DNA of 64,000 nt. Source: GCA-2720975 sp964469565 (GTDB lineage: Bacteria > Planctomycetota > UBA1135 > GCA-002686595). The stretch's first letter is position 1. Each line of letters opens with the position of its first letter. The position numbers and the translations under genes were made by a program. The notes under the pieces are model-generated. The model made no database searches, was not told the origin of the DNA, and saw nothing but the letters and a program-made list of their open reading frames with translations. Below, piece by piece: positions 25,443 through 34,329 of this stretch. Location of the stretch: contig CAYXZD010000001.1 of the NCBI GenBank assembly GCA_964469565.1, forward strand, positions 682,001-746,000, given 5' to 3'.

Positions 25443-28400
25443 TCACCGCTGGCAGCCTGTCTAGGAGAGGCTGCTAGAGCACGGGGAGCGAGCTGACTCT
25501 GATGATGCTGAGCGCGCCCCTCGCGAGCTGCAGCTTCAGTGATGATCTCGATCCGGCCGGCTTGGGTCAGGCGTACCCACATGCCACTGTGCAGGCTGCT
25601 CAAGGCTCCATGGGCCCCCACAATCGCAACGAGTTGTTTCTCCCGAGCTAGGATCGCCGCATGACTCAGCCATCCGCCGACCTCAGTCACTAGCCCACCA
25701 GCGCGGGCAAATACGGGGCTCCACGATGGGTCTGTGAACCGAGTGACCAAGACTTCACCGTCACAAAAATGAGCTAGGTCACGCACGTGACGGCACACAC
25801 GAACCTGCCCGACCGCCTCGCCGACTCCTGCCACCCGCTGGCCTTCTAAGGCCTTGCGGCGCCCTTGGGAGAACTCAATCACTGTGCCGCCATGTCCTAT
25901 GCGCTCAAGATCCAGTGCCGACAAGGTGAGGGGGAGGTTTACTGATTCAAGTGCCTCGCGCCTGCGTTGACTCGCAAGAATCTTCTGCGCTAGAGAGTCT
26001 GGAAGGTGGAGATGTCCCGCTCGTTCGTCCCAGAGGTCAGCCACGTCTGCAGGTTCCAAGTGCCAAATATCATCTGGCTCAAAGGCATCCGCAAGTGCAC
26101 GGCAGGCCAACTCATACAATGCGCGCCGAGCCTGAGCCAAATCCACCAATGCAAAGTGCTTGGCCTCCTCCTTGAGTTCTTGGAGGCGACAGGCGCGCTC
26201 CACACTTGTGCGCAAGATATGCGACAACAACGGGGGATGTGTAGGCCCGACTTCCCTGTCGTGGGGGGTCCGGGAGTCTCCAACTTGTCCGAGCAGCGCC
26301 TTCAACAGGCGGTGATCCTCCCCATACCTGGGCTCCGACCATTCAAAGTCATGGGGCGACCGGTGATGCATCGGTTCGAGGAAGTCCGCCTCTGGCCGCG
26401 AGCCTTCCGCGATCTCCCCTAGGGAATCGTAAGCCCGCGAGAGTGTTGTCGCTCCAGGGCAAAGGTACTCCGACGCCGGGAGCCCAGCCGCTTCGAGCCG
26501 GGCGCGCGCGCCACTGACCATCCACTCGGCGGCAACGTTGATTCGTTCCGCTGTGACGTAGCTCTGATGGGTGAACTGCTCAAGGCGTTGCTGGTAGTGT
26601 GAGAGCAATGCCCGATCAGAAAGTCGTTCAAGATTGAGGGCCTGATCGATGGGTGCCTGCTGCTCAGCACGGGCTTTCAATGCAGCGGCTTCCCACTCGA
26701 AAACCGCCACTCCCTTGGTCAGGCGATACCCGGCTAGTGCCGAGAGGCCAGCATCTTCCTGCCGGGCCACACCGAGGTGAGTCCAAACCTGGCCAAAGAG
26801 GTAATGCAGTCGAGCCGGTTCCTGTTCCTTGGCGAGATACCGCATGCCCACACTGCGACAAGCGAGATCAACGGTACTCCCCGGCTCCCACAATTGGGCC
26901 ATGAAGCTTGCACTGAACGGTGTGGCATCAGGGAGTAGTTCAGCCACTCCCTCTTGTGTCAGAAGCGGCTCACCCACCGGTTCTCCTCGCAGGGCATCCA
27001 ACGCCCGCTGGCGCTCGGCCTCGAAGTCATCGCCCGAGCTCTCTCCAGCCCGCACTGTGATATCACGCGCCTGTAGAATCCAAACCTCCCCCTCAGCAAA
27101 CGCCCACTCAACATCCTGAGGAACACTCAAGTGCTCCTCGATCTGGCGGCCCAGACCTACAACTGAGTCGGGATTCCACCCGCCCTCGACCATCCCGCCC
27201 ACGCGCTCGCCGCTCAGTCGTCCGAAGACAGCTGCTTGAGGCGTAACCTGTCCACCGACAAGTTCTTCGCCCAAGCCTCGGGTCCATTCCACCAGCGCAC
27301 AATTGGCTTGACCTGGGTGCTCTGTAAACAAGACCCCCGCATACTCCGCAGGTACCATCGTCTGGACAAGCACGCCACCACCCTCATCGGTACTGCCCGC
27401 ATCCCTCGCAAAATCGGAACTCAGAGATTCACCGACCTCTCGGATCGCGCGTAGAAGCCCCTCACCGGAGACATTGAGGCGTGTGTCGAATACACCCGCA
27501 AAACTGGATTCCTCCCCGTCTTCAGCAAGGCCCGAGCTCCGCACCGCCACACGCTTGGCACCGAGTGCCCTGAAGGCTCTCACGACTTGAGCCTCGATTG
27601 ACGATTGCGAACTAGGGACATCCTCAGGGCAATGTGCCAAGAGCTCCCTCACGCCGCGGGTTGTCAAGACGAAACCCGCAGGTACACGAATGCCCCGCTT
27701 CATTAGATACCCTAGGCGCTCTGCCTTCCTGCCAACATCCTGTTGGCCCGCGCACTGTCCTAAGGGACGAATGCGTGCCACGCTGTCCAGGCGCGGGCCC
27801 AGGGTCCTGCGACGCGCCAGCTTTGTCTGAGCCATTACCCAGGCAAGGGAGACACTCAAATACAGTCCTTGGAGCGCCGTGAGGAAAACGACTAGTGCGC
27901 CAATCAGAAGACCACTCCCCAAGGCTAGGGCCAGTAGGCCGCCTCTCGACCTTGCCGTGAGACAACGCTCCAATCTGCCATCAAGTACAAGCGCGGCGCA
28001 CAACAACCCGCACAGAACAGCCCACACGCCTAGGGGATCGGGGCGTGAGACGTCAGCAGCCCAAGGAAGGGAACCCAGCATTTCACCGGGCGCCGCCCCC
28101 ATGCTCCCCACGGCGTCGAGGAGTGCAATGAATAGGACCATCTGGACTAGACTGCCAACGACATTACGCAGGGGAGTCAAGCCGAGGTCCCTCTTCAGAG
28201 ATGCCATGGCCCGCTCACGGCGTACGGGGTCTGCCTGAAACCGGAGGCGGATCTCTGCAAGAGCCCCGGCGCTGTCCCACTCAGACCAACGATCGCACGC
28301 TGCCTTCCAGGAGAGCGGCAGGGTGAGGAAACGGGCTAGCAGCGCAAGAAGGACGGTGCCGCCGATAACACCCGCCCAGTCCGTGAGCGCGCCCAAGATC

Positions 28401-29551
28401 CACGACATCCCGCCCACCAGCATTCCGTAGGGCGTCTTGCCAGCACGCTGCCTGGCCCACGCCTCGCGATACGGTCGAGTTGTCGATGCCACCGCAGGCT
28501 GGTACTCATGGGGCAAGGTGTAACGCCCGAGAAACGTGCCACCAGCCCGGGTCACCCGTAGGCCCAGGATCAAGGCGTAGAAAGAGCTTCGCTTGTCGTA
28601 ACAGGGAACCAGCACCCTCGACCCCCCAAGCTTGTTCATGGCCTCACCCCACTCTGCGCGCGTCATGCTGCGCAGTGGGAGGTTGATTGCTCCAGGAAGA
28701 TGCCCCTGCTCAAAGTCCGCTGGATAACGAACGTCCACACACAGGATGTTCTCTTGGGAGAGCCAATCCGCAGCCTCTGCAGAATCCAATAGAACCTCTC
28801 CGCCCGCAAAGGCGGGCAGAGATCGTAGTTGCTCCCGGTGGCTCTCGCGGCCAAGGGGGCGACCTTCAGCCATCCACTTTTCAAACCCCCCAATCACAAA
28901 ACCGAGGTCGGGGTGAGTCGCACCTAGAAGTTCCACCAATTCTGAACTGCGGTTGCCGGAGAAACAAATCAGGACCGTCTCTGGGCCCAGATCCAGCTCG
29001 CCCCCTCCCCTAAGCAGCTCGGGATAGGGGATGGAGATTGCTCCCGGTAGGGTGCCCATTTCAATCTCCTCAGGTTCCCGAACATCGATCAGCTTGAGCG
29101 TCTCGTCCTGCTCCAAACGGTCTGCAAGAGTGGCTGTCTGCCAGCCCCTCGGATGTTCGAGCTGAGCGCTGAATTCAAGGGTGACTAGACTCACATCTCC
29201 CACATCTCGTCCCGCCTCCTGAGAGGGGCGCGTCAAGGCCATCCGAAGGCGTTCTGACTGCGCATCTGCCACTCTCAGGTGGTACAGCCAAAAGCTCAGC
29301 CCGGTCAACAGCCACAACCCAATGACCACAGCAAGGGTCCGGGAACCACCCCCACCGCCCATGGCAGCCCCGGTGCCCACAGCGTCGAAGGGCCTAGACC
29401 CCGTGGAACGCACCCCTCCGCCTGCACGCTGGCTCACCAAGAATCCCGAGCCCCCCACAGCCAAGAGGCCCAGCATTTGGCTGGCACTGGCAAATAGGTT
29501 GATGACCACATCCGGTGAAGGAATGGCCAAGAAGAGGGCCTGGGAACTCAT
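25430..29551 (-). CDS. Rhodanese-rhodanese-YidC-like-phosphotransferase fusion protein
   Basis: Translation from ATG 29551 gives 1373 residues. Order: N-terminal hydrophobic segments (about 14-40 and 73-92); rhodanese 1 (about 138-233) with the active-site loop ICFSGNRSS (Cys196); rhodanese 2 (about 254-345) with VPCYDKRSS (Cys317); a YidC/Oxa1-like membrane module (about 370-575) with LLARFLTLPLSWK, the NPL-like TPLRNVVGSLVQMVLF and DVSRPDPLG; an ATP-grasp PEP-synthase-type domain (about 600-835) with VAVRSSGLAEDGEESSFAG; a middle domain (840-1220); and a C-terminal swivelling His domain with GGWLSHAAILARE (His1297). There is no PEP-binding TIM barrel, so the order is that of rifampicin phosphotransferases rather than PPDK. 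It presumably transfers phosphate from ATP through His1297 to an unknown acceptor at the membrane. The N-terminal start at 29599 adds 16 residues without pattern. Confidence 0.88.
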   Translation of the reverse strand: MSSQALFLAIPSPDVVINLFASASQMLGLLAVGGSGFLVSQRAGGGVRSTGSRPFDAVGTGAAMGGGGGSRTLAVVIGLWLLTGLSFWLYHLRVADAQSERLRMALTRPSQEAGRDVGDVSLVTLEFSAQLEHPRGWQTATLADRLEQDETLKLIDVREPEEIEMGTLPGAISIPYPELLRGGGELDLGPETVLICFSGNRSSELVELLGATHPDLGFVIGGFEKWMAEGRPLGRESHREQLRSLPAFAGGEVLLDSAEAADWLSQENILCVDVRYPADFEQGHLPGAINLPLRSMTRAEWGEAMNKLGGSRVLVPCYDKRSSFYALILGLRVTRAGGTFLGRYTLPHEYQPAVASTTRPYREAWARQRAGKTPYGMLVGGMSWILGALTDWAGVIGGTVLLALLARFLTLPLSWKAACDRWSEWDSAGALAEIRLRFQADPVRRERAMASLKRDLGLTPLRNVVGSLVQMVLFIALLDAVGSMGAAPGEMLGSLPWAADVSRPDPLGVWAVLCGLLCAALVLDGRLERCLTARSRGGLLALALGSGLLIGALVVFLTALQGLYLSVSLAWVMAQTKLARRRTLGPRLDSVARIRPLGQCAGQQDVGRKAERLGYLMKRGIRVPAGFVLTTRGVRELLAHCPEDVPSSQSSIEAQVVRAFRALGAKRVAVRSSGLAEDGEESSFAGVFDTRLNVSGEGLLRAIREVGESLSSDFARDAGSTDEGGGVLVQTMVPAEYAGVLFTEHPGQANCALVEWTRGLGEELVGGQVTPQAAVFGRLSGERVGGMVEGGWNPDSVVGLGRQIEEHLSVPQDVEWAFAEGEVWILQARDITVRAGESSGDDFEAERQRALDALRGEPVGEPLLTQEGVAELLPDATPFSASFMAQLWEPGSTVDLACRSVGMRYLAKEQEPARLHYLFGQVWTHLGVARQEDAGLSALAGYRLTKGVAVFEWEAAALKARAEQQAPIDQALNLERLSDRALLSHYQQRLEQFTHQSYVTAERINVAAEWMVSGARARLEAAGLPASEYLCPGATTLSRAYDSLGEIAEGSRPEADFLEPMHHRSPHDFEWSEPRYGEDHRLLKALLGQVGDSRTPHDREVGPTHPPLLSHILRTSVERACRLQELKEEAKHFALVDLAQARRALYELACRALADAFEPDDIWHLEPADVADLWDERAGHLHLPDSLAQKILASQRRREALESVNLPLTLSALDLERIGHGGTVIEFSQGRRKALEGQRVAGVGEAVGQVRVCRHVRDLAHFCDGEVLVTRFTDPSWSPVFARAGGLVTEVGGWLSHAAILAREKQLVAIVGAHGALSSLHSGMWVRLTQAGRIEIITEAAAREGRAQHHQSQLAPRALAASPRQAASGDYSR

Positions 29552-29715
29552 GGAGGGGGCCGTGGACAAGGAAGGGAGGGGCCTACAGCACTTCCGCACC
29601 CCCTTGGGGGCCGGTGCAGCTTTCTGGGAAATAATTGCCCCTCTTCTTGCTGGATTCGCCGACTCGGGGGGTTCGGCACAGGCCGGGGTAGGTTTCGACT
29701 AGGAGCCCTCCAACC

Positions 29716-32301
29716 ATGCAAACACAGACCGACAGCCCGCGCCCCGCATCCAAACGACTCTTCGGGGGCCGAACATTCCCCTCCCCCCTTGCCCTCTGCC
29801 TGCTCCTCTGCGCCTGCACGGACTACCTCGACCCCGAGGGAGAGAACAGCGGCTCTGATCCCAACATAGTCGTCACCGGCCCCGGGCGCTACTTCGACCG
29901 CGATGGTGATGGGCGGATGGGGCCTGCCGACGAGATCGTGCTCTCGTTCAATGTGGACCTTTCCATCAACACAAGTGATGCCACCGCGTTCTCCCTGCCC
30001 GTCAATGGGGATGGCTTCGGAACGGGGGCCACGCTTATCCCGGGGCCCGGAAGCAAGGATGTGACGGTCCGACTTGGACTTGCACCCACTCTGCGTTGCA
30101 GGGGGAGTTCCTTGTCGTCGTCGCTCGCTGGGGGGCCCTCTCGGATCGGACTCTCACCCAATCTCCCCGTCGATGCCATCGAGAGCAAACTGACTGGCCG
30201 TGATCTCAAGTCCATGTCGGAAGTCGACGTGGTTCCAATGCTCGAGAGCCAAGGATCCCCGTCGGGAATGTACAGTTCGGCCCACTTCACGGTGGATGAT
30301 CTCAACCAAGATGGCATACGAGATTTAGCCACAGCCGATGGCGTAGAAGGATTGGCTGTCTACGAGGGGTTGTTTGGCGGCAGCTACAAACAGCGCAAGG
30401 TCATTTTGGGAATTAGCCATCGCGTAATCGTGAGCGATGTACGAGGGCTCGGCCAAAGGGACCTGCTTGTCCTCACCGACCTCAATCTCCACGTGGTCAA
30501 CAACTGGAGCAAGCCGGGGGGATTCATCAATTTGCAGCCTGCGGGGGCGTTCCCCGTCCCGAGCCCAGCGGCCGATATGGCCCTGATCGATAGCGACGGG
30601 GACGGCGATTTGGACGTAGCCCTGTGCACAGATGCAGGGGTGTTTATTGTGCGCAATGACGGCGGTGGAGCCCTCAATCCCAGTGGCACTCCCCTACCGG
30701 GCAGTCGGCTCAATGGCGCCAGTATTCAAGCCGAAGACATCAATCGGGACGGTCTGATGGACCTCTTCATCAGCACAGCAGGGAGCGACAGCGACCAGAT
30801 CCTGCTAGGAGACGGCTGTGGGCAGTTCACCCCCCTGCCGGTGTTCGACAACGGAGACCACCGCATTGCCCGCATCCATGACTACAACGGAGATGGCGAA
30901 TTGGACTTTTTCCTCGCCGGAGAGCAGGGCAAGGTGCGCATCTTCCGTGGAGTGGGCAACCTCAACTACATCGAGCAACCAGGCCTCTCCGCAGGAACAG
31001 GCCGCATCTCCGCCCTCGCCTTGCTCGACATTGACCTTGACGGGAATAAGGACATTGCCTTCTGCGACGGGGGCCAGGTTCATCTTCGCATGAGCGATGG
31101 ATTGGGGCAATTCACCTCCTTTGGGTCCGCCCTAGGCGCGGGAAACATGCACGCCCTAGTCCCGGCGGACATGGATGGGGATGGCGACGAGGAATTACTG
31201 GGAACAAGCACCACGACTCCGCTGATTTGGCGCAACTCAGGCGTGGGCGGATGGGGCCTGCCCGCCATCGACGCGACAAGCACCGCCATCGGGCAAGGCC
31301 CGATGATCGCCATGGCCACTGGAGACCTTAGCGGTGACGGACTGGACGACCTCGTGCTCAGTCAGGGCAACTCCATTTCGATTCAGCTCAACACCGGCCT
31401 CGGGAAATTCGGCGCACCCCAGAATATCTTGCTTGGCAGCGGCGTGGGAATGGACATCGAACTGGCGGACCTCAATGCTGACGGACACCTAGACGTGGTC
31501 GTTGCCCTTGTGGGAACGGGTCCAAACCTCTGGCTCAATAATGGGGCGGGATTCTTTGTACCCGCTGGCACGACCGAAACTCGGAATCAGATTGCAGTCC
31601 TTGCAGGGGACCTCAACGGAGATCGGTTTGTAGACCTCGTCTGGGGAACACCCACGGGCCAGCCCGACTCAGCAGCCCTCAACCTAGGCCTCGATTGTTG
31701 GGCTGCCAGCGGACAGTCCTGGCGCGGATTGAGTTCGGCCATCTACTTGCCCACCTCCGCTGAAACCACAGCCATCGCCATCGGGGATGCAGACTCCGAT
31801 GGCTTGACTGACATTGTGCTGGGCCGCAAGGGCGGCTTGGCTGATGAAGTATTGAAAGGCAATGGCTACGGCGGGTTCTACGTTTTGCAAGGTGCGATCC
31901 CCGCCCACAACACCAACGACCTGTCCCTCGCGGACATCACAGGCGATGGGCATCTCGACCTGTGCCTCGCAACCGATACGGGTCTACAGGCTCTCAGCCA
32001 GGCTGGAACAGGCATGTTCCAGTACTACGCAACGCTGGCCTTGGGTCCATGGGAGTCGGTCGAACTACTCGATCTCAACCAGGACGCATGGGCTGACGTA
32101 CAGGCCATCGACTCTGCGGGCAACTCGATCCAAGCGTGGATGGGCACTCGCAGCGGTGCGTTTGCCCCGTTGCCCGACTGGACATTCGTTCAATCAGGCC
32201 TACGCCACGTGCTCTGGCTCCAAATGGATAGCGATGCGACAGACGACCTGTTGCTCGGTGTCGGAGATACAGGCACCAGTAGCGTCCACCTGAGCTACTG
32301 A
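29716..32301 (+). CDS. FG-GAP/VCBS-repeat surface lipoprotein
   Basis: The 861-residue protein starts with a signal segment and a lipobox-like LLLCAC (Cys about 34). The whole body is calcium-loop FG-GAP/VCBS propeller repeats: DRDGDGRMGPADE, DDLNQDGIRDLATADG, DSDGDGDLDVALC, DINRDGLMDLFISTAGSDSDQILLGDG, DYNGDGELDFFLAG, DLNADGHLDVVVALVG, DADSDGLTDIVLG and DITGDGHLDLCLA. Such proteins fold as integrin-like beta propellers on the cell surface. Residues about 60-120 are a separate beta region with FDRDGDG. No catalytic residues seen. It is divergent from the fusion gene across a 164-nt gap. Confidence 0.85.
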   Translation: MQTQTDSPRPASKRLFGGRTFPSPLALCLLLCACTDYLDPEGENSGSDPNIVVTGPGRYFDRDGDGRMGPADEIVLSFNVDLSINTSDATAFSLPVNGDGFGTGATLIPGPGSKDVTVRLGLAPTLRCRGSSLSSSLAGGPSRIGLSPNLPVDAIESKLTGRDLKSMSEVDVVPMLESQGSPSGMYSSAHFTVDDLNQDGIRDLATADGVEGLAVYEGLFGGSYKQRKVILGISHRVIVSDVRGLGQRDLLVLTDLNLHVVNNWSKPGGFINLQPAGAFPVPSPAADMALIDSDGDGDLDVALCTDAGVFIVRNDGGGALNPSGTPLPGSRLNGASIQAEDINRDGLMDLFISTAGSDSDQILLGDGCGQFTPLPVFDNGDHRIARIHDYNGDGELDFFLAGEQGKVRIFRGVGNLNYIEQPGLSAGTGRISALALLDIDLDGNKDIAFCDGGQVHLRMSDGLGQFTSFGSALGAGNMHALVPADMDGDGDEELLGTSTTTPLIWRNSGVGGWGLPAIDATSTAIGQGPMIAMATGDLSGDGLDDLVLSQGNSISIQLNTGLGKFGAPQNILLGSGVGMDIELADLNADGHLDVVVALVGTGPNLWLNNGAGFFVPAGTTETRNQIAVLAGDLNGDRFVDLVWGTPTGQPDSAALNLGLDCWAASGQSWRGLSSAIYLPTSAETTAIAIGDADSDGLTDIVLGRKGGLADEVLKGNGYGGFYVLQGAIPAHNTNDLSLADITGDGHLDLCLATDTGLQALSQAGTGMFQYYATLALGPWESVELLDLNQDAWADVQAIDSAGNSIQAWMGTRSGAFAPLPDWTFVQSGLRHVLWLQMDSDATDDLLLGVGDTGTSSVHLSY

Positions 32302-32366
32302 TCCACCGCCGCGGGCCTTCCGCTTCAATGGCCACCACGGACTGGGCTGGGCCCTGGGCGCGCAGT

Positions 32367-34232
32367 TCAATTGCGCGCGGTGATCCGTTTCAGCAGATCG
32401 CCGGCCTGAGTCATGTCCGGGGCCAGTTCCAACACTCGAAGTAGATCCCAACGGGCGCCCTCGAAATCCCCACTGGCCATGCGCGCCTGGGCGCGCCCAA
32501 AGAGAACCGGCACCGAATCAGGGTGACGAGTCAAGAATCCCTCTGCCCGCGTAAGTGCGAGGGGCACCTGTCCCTGATCGACAAGCAGCAAGACGAGCAG
32601 TCCCGTCAGTTCATTGCTGCCCAAAACATCCCGGCCCTGGGTCTGCCTCAATCCATCCTCCACCAGGCGCAGGGCCCGTGCACCCTGCCCGAGGCTATGA
32701 CAACTCAGTGCGAGGCCGTTGATGACTTGGGGGTTAGCCCCCCCCACAGCCAGAGCCTGCTCAAAGAGGGTGCGCGCCTTTTCATGATTCCCCGCCGCCG
32801 CCTCAGCCTGGGCCAACTGCATGGTCCCTACCGCCACACTCGGACGAATACCGGCCGGTGGCACTCGACTTCCCAATGCCACGGCCAGCACTAAGGTGAA
32901 GCCCGCAGCAGCCCGCGAGGGTTGCGTCCGGATTCGTTCAAAAAGCCAATCGAGGCCACAGCCACTGAAGATAAACAACACCGGGAGAATGGGCGTCCGG
33001 TAGCGAGAACAAACAAAGAACAAGACGACGCTCGCCGTGTAGACGATGGCAAATCCCCACAGGGGCACAAGCTCGCGTCTGCGGTTCCAACTCACAAGTC
33101 CTCCCAATAGGGCCAAGCCCATAAGCCACTCCCAGCGTGCAGGGCTCCAGGCGAGCAGCGGGTTGAAGTGCTTGGCGAAAAAAGAGACGTCGAGGTTGTT
33201 CCCCAGTTCAGCGCTGGCGAAGAACAGGCGAAGCTTCCAGACAAGGTGACTCAGGGCATCGCCGGGCTGATCAAGGGCCCAGCGCAGGGCCCTGGATGTG
33301 TAATGGCTCGACACCTCCGAAGGCTTCAAGGACCGCCCCTCAGCCAATTCAGCCGCGGCGATCGAGTCATGGAAGCCCTCCCACCAACCACCACGCGTCC
33401 CCGGCACAATGGCGGTCGACCCATCACTGTGAGGGTTGTTCCCAATCCATAGATTCACCCCCGCTTGGGAGGCGATCAGCACCGTGTCCCCTCCCACGAT
33501 GCGGTTGTAAAGGCTCAGCGGCACGATGGGCACGGCCGCCCCCAGACACAAGAGCAGGGCCAATCGCCGACCCTTGCCTGCAACGCGCTTCGCACCTGTG
33601 ACACCGGGACAGATGCGCGCTAACCAAATGGCTCCTAGGGGGATGAGCAGCAAGACGTTGGGGCGGGCAATGGCCGACAGCCCCCAGGCCAGTCCAGCTG
33701 TTATGGCCCACCGCCGGTAGTGGGATTCCTGGTCATCTCCCGCTCTCAAAGTCAGAATGATGGCTCCGAGGTTGAGGGGAATCGCGAGAGTGGGGATGAG
33801 AAGCTGTGCATCAAAGTGAATCAGCACCCAGGAGGTTGCCGCCAGCAAGCCAGCCAATGCAGCGGCCCGCGGTCGAAAAAACCGCAGGGCCAGCTTCGTC
33901 GTCAACAGGGTTGTGGCCACCCCGAGCACAGACTGTACGAGCCGGGGAGCCAAGAGTCCCGGCCCAAAAAGGGACTGGATCCCCGCGAGGAACCAGACGT
34001 AGAGTGGAGCACGAAAAAACGGGCCGTCTTGAAACGACTCGCCAGCTAGGAGGGCTCGCGCCCAGTCCACGTGATAAGCCGAGTCCATGGCCGGGGCGTC
34101 AAAGTAGGGACTCTCTCGCATGGCCCAAACATGGAGGAGTCGAAGCACCCCTGCGAGCAAGCCCAACCCAAGAAGCATTCTGCGGTGTGGGTTCGCGCGT
34201 TTGGGGGCGCTAGGCTCTGTGGGTGCATCCAT
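32367..34232 (-). CDS. GT39-like membrane glycosyltransferase with TPR-like tail
   Basis: The product has about 10-12 hydrophobic helices in the first 440 residues and begins with the catalytic-loop type region of GT-C enzymes: DAPAMDSAYHVDWARALLAG, followed by PFFRAPLYVWFLAGIQSLFG. Position and residues resemble ArnT/PMT-type glycosyltransferases that use polyprenyl-phosphate sugars. The C-terminal about 170 residues are soluble and TPR-like: LAQAEAAAGNHEKARTLFEQALAVGG and GLALSCHSLGQGARALRLVEDGLRQ. ATG 34232 is chosen; a GTG 45 nt upstream (34277) is possible. Substrate unknown. Confidence 0.82.
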   Translation of the reverse strand: MDAPTEPSAPKRANPHRRMLLGLGLLAGVLRLLHVWAMRESPYFDAPAMDSAYHVDWARALLAGESFQDGPFFRAPLYVWFLAGIQSLFGPGLLAPRLVQSVLGVATTLLTTKLALRFFRPRAAALAGLLAATSWVLIHFDAQLLIPTLAIPLNLGAIILTLRAGDDQESHYRRWAITAGLAWGLSAIARPNVLLLIPLGAIWLARICPGVTGAKRVAGKGRRLALLLCLGAAVPIVPLSLYNRIVGGDTVLIASQAGVNLWIGNNPHSDGSTAIVPGTRGGWWEGFHDSIAAAELAEGRSLKPSEVSSHYTSRALRWALDQPGDALSHLVWKLRLFFASAELGNNLDVSFFAKHFNPLLAWSPARWEWLMGLALLGGLVSWNRRRELVPLWGFAIVYTASVVLFFVCSRYRTPILPVLFIFSGCGLDWLFERIRTQPSRAAAGFTLVLAVALGSRVPPAGIRPSVAVGTMQLAQAEAAAGNHEKARTLFEQALAVGGANPQVINGLALSCHSLGQGARALRLVEDGLRQTQGRDVLGSNELTGLLVLLLVDQGQVPLALTRAEGFLTRHPDSVPVLFGRAQARMASGDFEGARWDLLRVLELAPDMTQAGDLLKRITARN

Positions 34233-34329
34233 GAGGGGGCTACGCAGCAAGTTGGGGCGTGTGAACCCCCATGCCACGGCAGCCTAGCAGCCCATCACCA
34301 AGATTGCACTCTAGCCCAAGCACTCCACC

